47,949 nt of DNA from Bifidobacterium pseudolongum subsp. pseudolongum DSM 20099 (GCF_000771225.1 NZ_JDTZ01000012.1:1-47949); one strand, 5' to 3'. Shown: positions 7,735-16,831, counted from the first letter of the stretch. Translations and numbers: made by a program. Notes: generated from the sequence alone by a model not told the origin.

Positions 7735-8406
7735 TCAGACGGCGCACGCGAAGTCGGTGAGCACGGCGCGCGCCTGCTTGGCGGTGTGCAGGTAACTGCA
7801 GCCGTCGAGGATGTTCAGGCATGGCTGCAAGCCAAAGTCGTATTGTTTCATCAGGTCGGCAATGACCGGCTGCCAGCTGTGCGCGCGGATTTCTTCGATC
7901 GGGCTCAATGCCAGATCGCACGCGGTGCGTTCCGGTGTGGTGAGGCTGAGCGTGCCGATCGTGGTGATCTGATCGGCCGGCACGCGCCGTGCGCGCGTGC
8001 GGATCGGCCGGCCAAACACGCGCGTGCGGTGGTGGCTCGACGAGAGGATGTCCACAGTGGTGGGGAAGTCGCCGCCGTGCCACACCCACGCCGCGGTCGC
8101 CCCGCACACAGTCATCGCAGTGATCCGCGTGGGCAACGCCGCAGCGGTGATCGCCGCGCGCCCGTACAGCGATTCGCCGTCCTCGCGGCGGTACGCGTGC
8201 ACGTCGTCGAGCGGGATCAGGATGCCCAGTCTGATGAGCATGTGCATGCCGAGGGGACCGGTCACATGCTCTGCGGTGATGATCGGCGGCAGTCCCGATG
8301 GTGGGGGTGGTGCATCCGGCTCGTCCGCCGTGGCCTGTGGGGCGCGGCACTCGGCGGGCGGCTCGTCCCATAGCGGCAGCATGGGCTGGTACATGTCGGT
8401 TGTCAT
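7735..8406 (-). CDS. AbiEi-like antitoxin-family protein
   Basis: A 223-residue protein whose middle (VCGATAAWVWHGGDFPTTVDIL, VFGRPIRTRARRVPADQITTIGTLSLTTPERTACDLAL) matches the actinobacterial AbiEi-related family, named after the antitoxin of type IV abortive-infection systems. No AbiEii nucleotidyltransferase toxin is adjacent, so it is an orphan. Many such proteins lack a known toxin and may be regulators or endonuclease-linked factors. The start at 8406 (MTTDMYQP) is chosen because upstream codons are low-complexity and the DnaA-box-like cluster lies there. It is divergent from metG. Confidence 0.68.
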   Translation of the reverse strand: MTTDMYQPMLPLWDEPPAECRAPQATADEPDAPPPPSGLPPIITAEHVTGPLGMHMLIRLGILIPLDDVHAYRREDGESLYGRAAITAAALPTRITAMTVCGATAAWVWHGGDFPTTVDILSSSHHRTRVFGRPIRTRARRVPADQITTIGTLSLTTPERTACDLALSPIEEIRAHSWQPVIADLMKQYDFGLQPCLNILDGCSYLHTAKQARAVLTDFACAV

Positions 8407-8461
8407 GGGCGCACAGCGTAAGCCGCATGCGCGGTACGGCGCAAACCGGAGCGCGGGCCAT

Positions 8462-8510
8462 TGTGGATATGTGGACAACCCGCGACATGCGCGCACGCGC
8501 ATGTGGACAC
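8462..8510 (-). promoter_or_regulatory. Cluster of near-consensus DnaA boxes upstream of metG
   Basis: Three 9-mers in the same orientation resemble the reverse DnaA box TGTGGATAA: TGTGGATAT (8462-8470, 8/9), TGTGGACAA (8470-8478, 8/9) and TGTGGACAC (8502-8510, 7/9). They lie between divergent genes. In a GC-rich genome this could be a DnaA-controlled promoter or chance. Confidence 0.35.
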
Positions 8511-8574
8511 AGCGGTGGATTCGGCGGCGGTCGCGAGGGCCCGCAGTGTCCTAGCTCGGCCGGATAATCGGCGC

Positions 8575-10437
8575 ATGACTCATATTATGGTGAATGTTGC
8601 TTGGCCGTACGCCAACGGTCCCCGTCATATCGGCCACGTCGCCGGATTCGGCGTGCCCTCCGACGTCTATGCGCGCTACCAGCGCATGAAGGGCAATGAT
8701 GTGCTCATGGTCTCCGGCACCGACGAGCACGGCACCCCGATCCTTGTGGAAGCGGACAAGGAAGGCGTGACCCCGCAGGAACTCGCCGACCGCTACAACC
8801 GCGTCATCGCAAGCGACCTGTGCGAGCTCGGCCTGAGCTATGACCTCTTCACGCGCACCACCACCAAGAACCACGAGCTCGTGGTGCAGGAACTGTTCCG
8901 CCAGTGCCTCAAGAACGGATACATCTACAAGGGCGTGCAGAAAGTCGCGATCTCGCCGTCCACCGGGCGCACACTGCCCGACCGCTACATCGAAGGAGAA
9001 TGCCCGATCTGCCATGCGCCGGGCGCGCGCGGCGACCAGTGCGACAACTGCGGCAACGAACTCGACCCGGACGAGCTGATCAACCCCGTCTCCAAGATCA
9101 ACGGCGAAACGCCGATCTTCCAGGAGAGCGAACATTACTTCCTCGACCTGCCGGCGCTCGCCGACGCGAACCTGGCATGGCTCAAGACACGCCAGGGATG
9201 GCGCACGAACGTGCTGAACTTCTCGATCGGCCTGTTCCGTGAGGTCAAGCCGCGCGCGATCACGCGCGACATCGACTGGGGCATCCCGATTCCCGTGCCC
9301 GGTTGGATCGACAACCCGAACAAGCGCCTGTACGTGTGGTTCGACGCCGTGATCGGCTACCTGTCCGCCTCGATCGAGTGGGCGCGCCGTTCGGGCGACC
9401 CCGAGGCGTGGCGCAAGTGGTGGAACGACCCCGAGGCGCCGGGCTACTACTTCATGGGCAAAGACAACATCACGTTCCATTCGCAGATCTGGCCCTCCGA
9501 GATGCTCGCCTACAACGGCCAGGGCTCGCGCGGCGGGGAGTCTGGCCAGCTCGGCCCGCTCAACCTGCCCGAGCAGGTCGTGGCCTCCGAGTTCATGACG
9601 ATGGAAGGCAAGAAGTTCAGTTCATCGCGCGGCATCGTCATCTATGTCAAAGACATCCTTGAGCGCTATCCGGTGGACGCCGTGCGCTACTACATCTCGA
9701 TGGCTGGTCCGGAGACATCCGACTCCGACTTCACGTGGTCCGAGTTCGTGCGGCACAACAACGAGGAGCTCGCCGCCTCATGGGGCAACCTCGTCAACCG
9801 CGTGGCGAACCTGATCGCCAAGAACTTCGGCGAAGTGCCGCCGATGGTGGAAGCGAAGCTGACCGACGAGGACCGCGCGCTGCTCGCCGAATCTGCCGGC
9901 GCCTTCGCCACGGTGGGCGACCTGATCGAACACCACCGCCAGAAGAACGCGCTCAATGAGGCGATGCGCGTTGTGGGTGATATCAACAAGTACATCTCGG
10001 CGACCGAGCCATGGAAGATCAAGGACGACCCGGAACGCCTCGGCACCGTGCTGCATGTGGCGGCCCAGGCCGTGATGGACGCGAACCACCTGCTCGCGCC
10101 GTTCCTGCCGCATTCGGCGCAGAAGGTGTTCGAGGCGCTCGGCGGCACCGGCGTGTTCTCGCCGCTGCCGCGCATCGAAGAGGTGGAGGATCTTGACAAT
10201 CCGGCGTTCCGTTACCCGGTGATCACCGGTGATTACGTGCTCGGCGAAACCGTGCGCCCGTGGGGGAGTGAGCCGATTGAGGTGGGTGCTCCCGTGGCCA
10301 AGCCGACGCCGATCTTCGCCAAGATTCCGGCCGAGGCGGTCGACGAGGAGCTCGCACGCTTCGAGGAGGCGCTCAACGCCCGTCAGGAAGCTGAAGCCAA
10401 GCGTCTGGAGGCGGAGAAGGCGAAGCTCACGAAGTAG
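8575..10437 (+). CDS. metG: Methionyl-tRNA synthetase
   Basis: A 620-residue class I aminoacyl-tRNA synthetase. The nucleotide-binding HIGH motif is at residues 18-21, the KMSKS-type loop is KFSSS at 347-351, and a zinc knuckle C-x2-C-x9-C-x2-C is at 143-159. The anticodon-binding helices follow ([27 protein letters not shown]), and the tail is a charged coiled-coil-like helix. The start at 8575 ([15 protein letters not shown]) is the family start. There is no good ribosome-binding site, but GATAAT lies 8 bases upstream, so the mRNA may be nearly leaderless. Length and motifs are intact. Confidence 0.97.
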   Translation: MTHIMVNVAWPYANGPRHIGHVAGFGVPSDVYARYQRMKGNDVLMVSGTDEHGTPILVEADKEGVTPQELADRYNRVIASDLCELGLSYDLFTRTTTKNHELVVQELFRQCLKNGYIYKGVQKVAISPSTGRTLPDRYIEGECPICHAPGARGDQCDNCGNELDPDELINPVSKINGETPIFQESEHYFLDLPALADANLAWLKTRQGWRTNVLNFSIGLFREVKPRAITRDIDWGIPIPVPGWIDNPNKRLYVWFDAVIGYLSASIEWARRSGDPEAWRKWWNDPEAPGYYFMGKDNITFHSQIWPSEMLAYNGQGSRGGESGQLGPLNLPEQVVASEFMTMEGKKFSSSRGIVIYVKDILERYPVDAVRYYISMAGPETSDSDFTWSEFVRHNNEELAASWGNLVNRVANLIAKNFGEVPPMVEAKLTDEDRALLAESAGAFATVGDLIEHHRQKNALNEAMRVVGDINKYISATEPWKIKDDPERLGTVLHVAAQAVMDANHLLAPFLPHSAQKVFEALGGTGVFSPLPRIEEVEDLDNPAFRYPVITGDYVLGETVRPWGSEPIEVGAPVAKPTPIFAKIPAEAVDEELARFEEALNARQEAEAKRLEAEKAKLTK

Positions 10438-10471
10438 CCCAATGGGCATCGACACGCCCGGTTTTGGGCAA

Positions 10472-10515
10472 ACAGCTAGCTTGGATGTGAGCGTGCTCAC
10501 ATCCAAGCTAGCTGT
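10472..10515 (+). terminator. Near-perfect 44-bp palindrome downstream of metG
   Basis: Two 21-base arms (ACAGCTAGCTTGGATGTGAGC and its complement) pair exactly around a GT loop at 10493-10494. It begins 34 bases after the metG stop. Without a T-run downstream it is not a textbook terminator, but the hairpin would be very stable and probably ends or protects the metG transcript. It contains NheI-like GCTAGC in both arms. Confidence 0.6.
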
Positions 10516-10550
10516 GAGCAAAAAGTCTGGCGTGCCAACGGGCCATAGCG

Positions 10551-10685
10551 TATATTGATATCTATCAGCGACGCCTGTGATGTGGTCGTTGATGAGGTTC
10601 CTTCCCTAGAACCACATAACTGAACCCTTCTTCTCTCTCTTCTCTCTAAGCCGGCGGCCTTCTCTCCGCCGGCTTTCTCTTTTCC
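10551..10685 (+). ncRNA. Candidate small RNA between metG and ABC exporter
   Basis: The 333 bases from 10438 to 10770 contain no gene. A -10-like TATATT occurs at 10551-10556 with a poor -35. Next comes a region that can form either ATGTGGT/ACCACAT (10580-10586 with 10611-10617) or the overlapping GGTTC/GAACC hairpin (10596-10600 with 10609-10613), then a pyrimidine-rich stretch and a strong terminator. Nothing identifies a known RNA family, and it may simply be the metG 3' region. Confidence 0.3.
10648..10685 (+). terminator. Rho-independent terminator
   Basis: A perfect 10-bp stem AAGCCGGCGG/CCGCCGGCTT closes an 8-nt loop and is followed by TTCTCTTTTCC. It faces the convergent ABC gene. 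It ends either the candidate small RNA or metG read-through. Confidence 0.85.
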
Positions 10686-10770
10686 TGTGCCACCATGCGC
10701 ACCCCAGTGTTTGTGGTCGCTACCGGCTTGCTCGCGTCCGAAAACACGCTCCAGCCGGCGCGAGGGGGCT

Positions 10771-12369
10771 CTAGCCGAGGGTGTCGGCGATCATCGCGTA
10801 CTGCGACTCGACGAGCCGCCAATAGGCGCCGCGCTTGGCCATCAATTCGCTGTGCGTGCCCTGCTCCACGATCTGCCCGTGGTCCACATAGCAGATCATA
10901 TCGGCGTCTTCGATCGTGCTCAGCCGGTGCGCGATGATGAAGCTCGTGCGCCCCACGAGCAGATGCGCGAGCCCCGCCTGCAGCGCCTCCTCGGTCTGCG
11001 TGTCGATGTTGCTCGTCGCCTCGTCGAGGATCAGGATGCGCGGGTCGGCGAGCAGCACGCGCGCGAATGCGATGAGCTGGCGCTGGCCCATCGACAGCGT
11101 CGATCCGCGCTCCTCGACAACCGTGTCGTAGCCGTTGGGCAGCTGCATGATGAATCCGTGCGCGTGCACGGCCTTCGCCGCGCGTTCGATCTGCTCGTCG
11201 GTCGCGTCGAGCTTGCCGTAGCGGATGTTGTCGCGGATCGTGCCGGAGAAGATGAACGTGTCTTGCAACATCACGCCCATCTGCCGGCGCAGTGACTCGA
11301 GCGTCACACTGCGCACATCGTGCCCGTCGATCGTGACCGACCCTTCCGTCACATCGTAGAAGCGCGAGAGCAGGTTGATGATCGTCGTCTTGCCGGCGCC
11401 GGTCGGCCCCACGAGCGCGACGGTCTGCCCTGGGCGCACATGCAGGTCCACGAGATTGAGGATGTTGCGGCCGTCGGGTTCATATCGGAACACGACGTCG
11501 TTGAAATCGACCTGCCCGCGCACCGGCGGCAGTTCCACCGCATCCGGCGCGTCGGTGATCTCGGGCCGCACGTCGAGCGTTTCGAAGATGCGCTCCAGAT
11601 ACGCCGAACAGGTGATGAGCTGGTTGTAGAAATTGCCGATGTTGATGACCGGGTTCCAGAAATTGTTCGCGTAGCCGATGAACGCGATGAGTGTGCCGGT
11701 CGTGGCCGCCACTCCACCGATGTTCATGATGCCGACGTAATACAGCAGCGCCATCGTGCTCACCGAGATGATCTCCATGCTCGGCCACAGCAGGAACTGC
11801 AGGTGCACCGCGCGCATCCACGCGCTGCGCACCTGCCCCTGCTGTTCCTGGAACGTGGCGAACTGCTCACGTTCGCGCGCGAAGGTCTGCGTTGTCTTCA
11901 CACCGGCGATCGACTCGTGGATGTAGGCGTTGAGGTTGCTCTGCTTGTTGCTCAGACGCTGGTACGCCTTGCGCTGGAAATGCTGCAGCACGCGCACCAC
12001 CACGATCAGCAGCGGGAACAGCACGAGGCTCCACAGGGCGAGCCGCCAATCGATCGCGAACATGATGATGAGCGTGATCTCGTACGTGCGGTAGCGCAGC
12101 GCCACTTCATACAGCATGATCAGTACGAGCATGATCAGCGCGATCCAGCCGAGCAGCGCGTAGTTCTTGTGTGGCAGCACGTCGTCGATCACGATCTTCG
12201 TCAGGTATGGCACGCTCACGGCGATGCAGCTCATCGAGATCACGACCGCCACAATCGCGGCGATGCGCTTGCGGTATGGCTTGAGATACACGGCCACACG
12301 GCGGATGTCGTGCAGGTTGATCTGTTCTTCGAGTTCCTCGTCTTCGCGGTAGGTATTGCGTTGTGCCAT
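10771..12369 (-). CDS. ABC exporter half-transporter with internal deletion in the membrane domain
   Basis: A 532-residue ABCB-type half-transporter with an N-terminal membrane domain and a C-terminal ATPase. The ATPase is intact: Walker A GPTGAGKTT, Q-loop MLQDTF, signature LSMGQ, Walker B ILILDEATS and switch His in IIAHRLST. The membrane domain reads RYRTYEI directly into TLIIMFAIDWRL. In homologues, some 55 residues (the end of TM2, the first coupling helix with R-x-LRxxLFxHLxxLPxSFYD, and the start of TM3) lie between these two segments. The loss is in frame at about 12072-12082. The protein therefore lacks a coupling helix and is unlikely to work. Its partner gene is broken too. It was probably a heterodimeric multidrug or lipid exporter. 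Confidence 0.82.
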   Translation of the reverse strand: MAQRNTYREDEELEEQINLHDIRRVAVYLKPYRKRIAAIVAVVISMSCIAVSVPYLTKIVIDDVLPHKNYALLGWIALIMLVLIMLYEVALRYRTYEITLIIMFAIDWRLALWSLVLFPLLIVVVRVLQHFQRKAYQRLSNKQSNLNAYIHESIAGVKTTQTFAREREQFATFQEQQGQVRSAWMRAVHLQFLLWPSMEIISVSTMALLYYVGIMNIGGVAATTGTLIAFIGYANNFWNPVINIGNFYNQLITCSAYLERIFETLDVRPEITDAPDAVELPPVRGQVDFNDVVFRYEPDGRNILNLVDLHVRPGQTVALVGPTGAGKTTIINLLSRFYDVTEGSVTIDGHDVRSVTLESLRRQMGVMLQDTFIFSGTIRDNIRYGKLDATDEQIERAAKAVHAHGFIMQLPNGYDTVVEERGSTLSMGQRQLIAFARVLLADPRILILDEATSNIDTQTEEALQAGLAHLLVGRTSFIIAHRLSTIEDADMICYVDHGQIVEQGTHSELMAKRGAYWRLVESQYAMIADTLG

Positions 12370-12381
12370 GGTGCACCTCCC

Positions 12382-13005
12382 TCAGTTCGTCTTGTCCGTT
12401 GCGCCGCCGGCCGTCTCGCTGGCCTGTGTGTAGCCCTGCGACTGACTCGATTGCAGGCCGAGCTGTTTGCGGTAGATCTGCCAGTAGCGGCCGTGCGCGG
12501 CGACCAGTTCCTCGTGCGTGCCGCGCTCCACGATGCGCCCGTGCTCGAGCATGAGGATCAGGTCGCAGTCCTTGACCGACGAGATGCGGTGCGCGATCGT
12601 CACAATGGTCTTCGTGTCTTCCAGATCGGCCAGATGCTGCTGGATCTTCGCCTCGGTCTCCATGTCCACCGCGCTCGTCGTGTCGTCCATGATCAGGATC
12701 GACGGGTCGTCTGCAATCGCGCGCACCAGGCTCAAGCGCTGCTTCTGGCTGCCCGAAAGCCCGACGCCGCGTTCGCCGACCACGGTGTCGTAGCCTTCGG
12801 GCATGCGCTCGATGAAATCGTCGGCGCCGGCGATGAACGCGATGCGGCGGATGTACTCGGGGTCGGGCGTCTGCCGGCCGCCGAGGGCGAAACCGATGTT
12901 GCCGCCGATCGTGTCGGAGAACAGGAACGTGTCCTGCGCCACGACGCTCACCTCTTCGCGCAGCGTCTTGAGCGGCCATGCGCGCGCGTCGACGCCGTGG
13001 CGCTG
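12382..13005 (-). pseudogene. Second ABC exporter subunit, N-terminal half missing
   Basis: Only the last 205 or so residues of an ABCB-type half-transporter remain, starting inside the ATPase (WPLKTLREEVSVVAQDTFLFSDTIGGNIGFAL). The signature GVGLSGSQKQR, Walker B ILIMDDTTS and switch IVTIAHR are present. The membrane domain and Walker A are missing. Asp replaces the catalytic Glu after Walker B, as in the degenerate-site subunit of heterodimeric exporters. The gene ends 12 bases before the neighbouring subunit, consistent with a two-gene operon. Upstream of about 13005 the sequence becomes the tail of a plus-strand gene, so a deletion took both 5' regions. Confidence 0.85.
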
Positions 13006-13020
13006 CACCGGCGCGTGCTC

Positions 13021-13398
13021 GGCGAGCAAGGGCACCTTATGCCATGGTGGCCCGACGACCTGCCGGATTTCAACGGCCCGTGGCTCGCCTACGGCCTGCG
13101 GCACAACCACGCGACCGCCGAAGCGGTCTACCCGGATGTGGCCGCGCTCATGGACGGCAACGAGCATGTGGAGTATCTGGCCGTCTGGCGCCGCGGCGGC
13201 GTCGACTCGATGTACTTGCAGCGTGGGCATGGCGCACATGTGCGGCAGGTGTTCCCCGACCCCGGTCAGCCGGACCATGCGCCCGGTGTGCGCCCGTGGA
13301 CGGTCGAGCATGTCGACCCCGACACCGTGCGCCTCACCGTGTCGGACAGCGACCGGCCGTCCGCGCGCATCTTCGCGGTGAGCTACGACGTGCGGTGA
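13021..13398 (+). pseudogene. C-terminal fragment of an unrecognised protein
   Basis: The plus-strand frame ending at 13398 has coding-like codon use and encodes LMPWWPDDLPDFNGPWLAYGL, then AVYPDVAALMDGNEHVEYLAVWRRGG and a beta-rich tail ending IFAVSYDVR. I do not recognise the family. The beta-rich end resembles accessory domains of carbohydrate-active enzymes, but that is weak. It lies just before tatD and is joined at its 5' side to the broken ABC gene on the other strand. It has no clear start or ribosome-binding site. Confidence 0.55.
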
Positions 13399-13419
13399 TG
13401 CGCGCGTAGACTTGCATCC

Positions 13420-14376
13420 ATGAGCAAAAAACACCGCGACCGCAATTGGGCGCCCGCGCCTCAGGCCCTGCCGGCCGACGCGCACGTCGTCGACAACCAT
13501 ACGCATGTGGCCTCCGTCGTGCCGTTCTCGCGCGCGATGAGCCACGAGGCGCAAGCCAAAGGGCAGCCCGAAGTGCCTGTCTACAGCGTCGATGAACTGC
13601 TGCATCAGGCGCAGGAAGTGGGCGTGGAGGGTGTGATCGACTGCGGCTGCGAACTGCCGAACCTCATGACCGCGGTGGACATGGCGCGCGAACACCCGGG
13701 CGTGGTGCATGCGGCGATCGCGATCCACCCCAACGAATCCGTGTTGCACGGCCACCGCGGCGTGCCCGGGCCCGACGGACTGCCGTTGCGCTACAAGCCG
13801 TGGCACGATGTGGACTTCGACGACGCGATCGCCGAAGTGGACCGCATCGCGCGCGCCTATCCGCGCCAGGTCGTGGCGATCGGCGAGACGGGCATGGACC
13901 TGTTCCGCACCGGCGAAGGCGCCAAGGAGCTGCAGCGTGAGGCGTTCCGCGCGCATATCGCGATCGCGAAGGAACTCGACCTGCCGCTGCAGATCCATGA
14001 CCGCGACGCGCACCGCGAAGTGATCGAGACACTGCTCGCCGACGGCGCGCCGCGGCGCACGGTGTTCCACAGCTATTCCGGCGACGCCGAGATGGGGCGG
14101 ATCGCGCGCGAACACGGCTGGTATCTCTCGCTTTCCGGCACGTCGAGCTACAAGGGCAATGACGGCATCCGCGAATCGGTGCGCATCGTGGGGCTCGACC
14201 ATGTGATGGTGGAGACCGACGCGCCGTACCTGACCCCGATGCCGTACCGCGGACGCACGAATGCGCCATATATGATTCCATACACTTTGGATTCCCTCGC
14301 CCAATATCTTGATCTGCCGATCGATGAGGTGGCGCGTGCGACGCGTGCGACGACGCGCGAGGTGTATGGGGTCTGA
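13420..14376 (+). CDS. TatD-family metal-dependent deoxyribonuclease
   Basis: A 318-residue amidohydrolase-fold protein. The metal ligands are recognisable in the family order: DNHTHVAS near residue 25 (HxH), the Glu in AIGETGMD at about 153, the His of LQIHDRD, the HSYSGD region near residue 210, and the Asp in MVETDAPYLTP near residue 265. TatD proteins are 3'-5' exonucleases linked to DNA repair and quality control. The longer N-terminus (about 25 extra residues) is common in Bifidobacterium-type TatD. The start ATG follows the broken gene by 21 bases. In other Actinobacteria, metG and tatD are close neighbours, and that pairing is retained here despite the intervening damage. Confidence 0.9.
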   Translation: MSKKHRDRNWAPAPQALPADAHVVDNHTHVASVVPFSRAMSHEAQAKGQPEVPVYSVDELLHQAQEVGVEGVIDCGCELPNLMTAVDMAREHPGVVHAAIAIHPNESVLHGHRGVPGPDGLPLRYKPWHDVDFDDAIAEVDRIARAYPRQVVAIGETGMDLFRTGEGAKELQREAFRAHIAIAKELDLPLQIHDRDAHREVIETLLADGAPRRTVFHSYSGDAEMGRIAREHGWYLSLSGTSSYKGNDGIRESVRIVGLDHVMVETDAPYLTPMPYRGRTNAPYMIPYTLDSLAQYLDLPIDEVARATRATTREVYGV

Positions 14377-14511
14377 ACGCGGTGTGTTGATTGGGTTTTG
14401 TGGACATATTGTGATGTTCTGAACGCGAATTGATACATCAAGGAGTATCCTCGGCCATTGTTCGCGGCGAATATGCTGTACGCAAAGTGTGGCCATGTCG
14501 GGCCATGGGAG

Positions 14512-14559
14512 GCATTAGCGTTCCCTAATGCTGTATTTAAGGGCGGGGATTGGCCCCGC
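14512..14559 (+). promoter_or_regulatory. Structured leader of kup
   Basis: Two perfect hairpins lie in the 201-base leader before kup: GCATTAG/CTAATGC around a 6-nt loop (14512-14531) and GCGGGG/CCCCGC around a 5-nt loop (14543-14559), five bases upstream of the GAAAGGA ribosome-binding site. Leaders of potassium-uptake genes are often riboswitches (c-di-AMP, ydaO type), but I cannot align this one to the ydaO consensus by eye. A TGTGGACAT 9-mer near 14398 resembles a DnaA box. Confidence 0.4.
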
Positions 14560-14577
14560 TGTTGAAAGGACATCGTG

Positions 14578-16767
14578 ATGGCTCAACGGCCTGATGACGA
14601 ACAAGATCCGTTACTCTCGCAGACTGGGCAATACACCCGCGCCCCCAAGGTCTCGCATGAGGTACTCACCAAGCAGGAGCGCGAAGAGCTGCTCAAGGAA
14701 CGCGCCGTCAAACAGCAGGCGGCACAGCGGCTCAACCAGCCATGCGCGGGCGGGCCGATGGGCCGGTGGTGGCGCAAGCTGCAATCGGGGCCGGACAAGG
14801 TCACGCTCGCCATGTCGATCGTGGCGCTCGGCGTGGTGTATGGGGACATCGGCACCTCGCCGCTCTACACCATGCAGACCTTCCTCGCCGGCCAAGGCGG
14901 CGTGACCCGTGCGGACGAGACCGCCGTGATTGGCATGCTGTCGCTCGTGTTCTGGACGATGACGCTGATCACGACAATCGAGTACGTGGTTATCTGCATG
15001 CGCGTGGACAACAAGGGCGAAGGCGGCATCTTCGCGCTGTATACGCTGCTGCGCCGATACGGCGGCTGGCTCATCGTGCCCGCCATGATCGGTGGCGCCG
15101 CGTTCCTCGCCGATTCCGTACTCACGCCGGCCATGTCGATCAGTTCGGCGGTCGAAGGCCTGCAGACCCTGCCGGCGTTGCAGGGCGTGTTCGCCTCCAA
15201 CCCGAACCTCATGCTCATCATCACCCTCGTGATCATACTGGGCGTGTTCGCCGTGCAATCGCGTGGCACCGAGCGCATCGGCAAGGTGTTCGGCACCGCC
15301 GTGCTCATCTGGTTCCTGTTCATCGCGGTCACCGGCGCCATGAGCATGGCGCACAACCTCGAGGTGCTGCGCGCACTCAACCCCGTCTATGGCATGCAGT
15401 TCCTGCTCAGCGGCGACAACCATGCCGGCCTTGCGCTGATGGGCACCGTGTTCCTGTCGATCACCGGCGCCGAAGCGCTGTATTCCGACATGGGCCATGT
15501 GGGCCGCGGCAACATCTACGCTACATGGCCGTTCATCAACCTTGCGCTCGTGCTCTCGTACTTCGGGCAGGGCGCGTGGATCATCCGCACGCTCGAGGAC
15601 CCGGCGTATGTGCAGGAAGGCGGATCTCCGAACCCCTTCTTCGCCATGCTGTCCCCGGAATTGCGCTATGTGGCGGTCGTGCTCTCGGTCATAGCCGGTG
15701 TGATCGCCTCGCAGGCGCTGATCTCCGGCGCGTTCACAATCGTCTCCGAGGCCACGCGCCTCAACTGGATGCCGCATCTGCAGGTGCGCTACCCGGCGCG
15801 CACACGCGGCCAGCTGTACATCCCCACCGTCAATGTCGTGGTGTGCGTGGCCACGGTGGCGGTGCTGCTGATCTTCCGCAATTCGGAGCGCATCGCGGCC
15901 GCCTACGGTCTGGCGCTCACCGTGACGATGGTCATGACGTCAATCCTCGTCACCGTGTACCTGTGGCACAAGCGCATGCGTGCGGCCGCCGTGGTGTTCG
16001 CCGTGGTGTTCCCCACGATCATGCTCCTGTTCTTCGTGGCCTCGATGGCGAAGTTCATGCACGGCGGCTGGTTCACCGCGCTGCTCACGCTCGCGATCCT
16101 GACCGTGATGGTCACTTGGAACGAAGGCACGAAGCTCGAACGCGCCCAGCGGCGCCACATGCAGCCCAACGACTGCCTGCCGGTGCTGCAGCGGCTGCAC
16201 GACGACGCCACGATTCCGTATTATTCCGACAACATCGTGTACCTGACCTCGGATCAGGACATGAAACGCATGGAGACCGACGTGTTCTTCTCGATCTTCG
16301 CCAACCACCCCAAGCGCGCGCACGCCTGGTGGGTCGTGTCGGTCGAGACGACCGACGACCCGTTCACGCGTGAATACACGGTGGAGGATTACGGCACAGA
16401 CTACCTGTTCCGTGTGCGCATCCGCCTCGGGTTCAAGGTCTCGCAGTCGATCCCCGCATACCTGCACCAGATCATGCATGACCTGCTGCGTACCGGCGAC
16501 CTGCCCCAACAGACGACCCGCTACCCGAAGGTCGACGCCGACCCGAAGATCGGCCCAATCAAGTACGTCCTCATCCACAAGGCCCTCATGCCGGAATCCA
16601 AGGTCTCGGCGAAGGGGGCGTGGGCGCTGCGCATCAAATACGCGATCCGGCATGTGGCCGGCTCGCCGGTCAAGTGGTTCGGCCTGGCGCCCTACAATCC
16701 GGTCACCGAAGTGCAGCCGCTCTTCCTGTCCACGGTGCGCCCGCCGCGCCTCAAGCGCGTGGGCTGA
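14578..16767 (+). CDS. kup: Kup potassium uptake permease
   Basis: A 729-residue K+/H+ symporter of the KUP/HAK/KT family. The signature GDIGTSPLYTMQTF lies near residue 95, followed by EGGIFALYTLLRR, LTPAMSISSAVEGL and the SITGAEALYSDMGHVGR region, then about twelve membrane segments up to residue 520. A soluble C-terminal domain of about 180 residues completes it. The first 70 residues are a hydrophilic extension beyond the E. coli Kup N-terminus. The ATG at 14578 is favoured over the GTG one codon earlier because GAAAGGA (14564-14570) is ideally spaced. The gene has its own leader and two following terminators, so it is probably monocistronic. Confidence 0.94.
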   Translation: MAQRPDDEQDPLLSQTGQYTRAPKVSHEVLTKQEREELLKERAVKQQAAQRLNQPCAGGPMGRWWRKLQSGPDKVTLAMSIVALGVVYGDIGTSPLYTMQTFLAGQGGVTRADETAVIGMLSLVFWTMTLITTIEYVVICMRVDNKGEGGIFALYTLLRRYGGWLIVPAMIGGAAFLADSVLTPAMSISSAVEGLQTLPALQGVFASNPNLMLIITLVIILGVFAVQSRGTERIGKVFGTAVLIWFLFIAVTGAMSMAHNLEVLRALNPVYGMQFLLSGDNHAGLALMGTVFLSITGAEALYSDMGHVGRGNIYATWPFINLALVLSYFGQGAWIIRTLEDPAYVQEGGSPNPFFAMLSPELRYVAVVLSVIAGVIASQALISGAFTIVSEATRLNWMPHLQVRYPARTRGQLYIPTVNVVVCVATVAVLLIFRNSERIAAAYGLALTVTMVMTSILVTVYLWHKRMRAAAVVFAVVFPTIMLLFFVASMAKFMHGGWFTALLTLAILTVMVTWNEGTKLERAQRRHMQPNDCLPVLQRLHDDATIPYYSDNIVYLTSDQDMKRMETDVFFSIFANHPKRAHAWWVVSVETTDDPFTREYTVEDYGTDYLFRVRIRLGFKVSQSIPAYLHQIMHDLLRTGDLPQQTTRYPKVDADPKIGPIKYVLIHKALMPESKVSAKGAWALRIKYAIRHVAGSPVKWFGLAPYNPVTEVQPLFLSTVRPPRLKRVG

Positions 16768-16831
16768 GCGGTCCCGGCCGACCGTCCGCGTTTATCCGCT
16801 AGCCACGGGCGGCCGCCTAGTGCGCCCCGCA

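Noticed and set aside
11320..13398. 692-codon open frame on the plus strand
   Set aside because: It lies antisense to the two ABC exporter genes, and only its last 125 codons look coding. The rest is a high-GC shadow.
14611..15777. 388-codon open frame antisense to kup
   Set aside because: His/Arg/Glu-rich shadow of Kup codons, a common artefact in GC-rich genes.
16768..16831. Small gene between kup and the amidotransferase
   Set aside because: Short GC-rich frames without ribosome-binding sites, overlapped by the terminator repeats.
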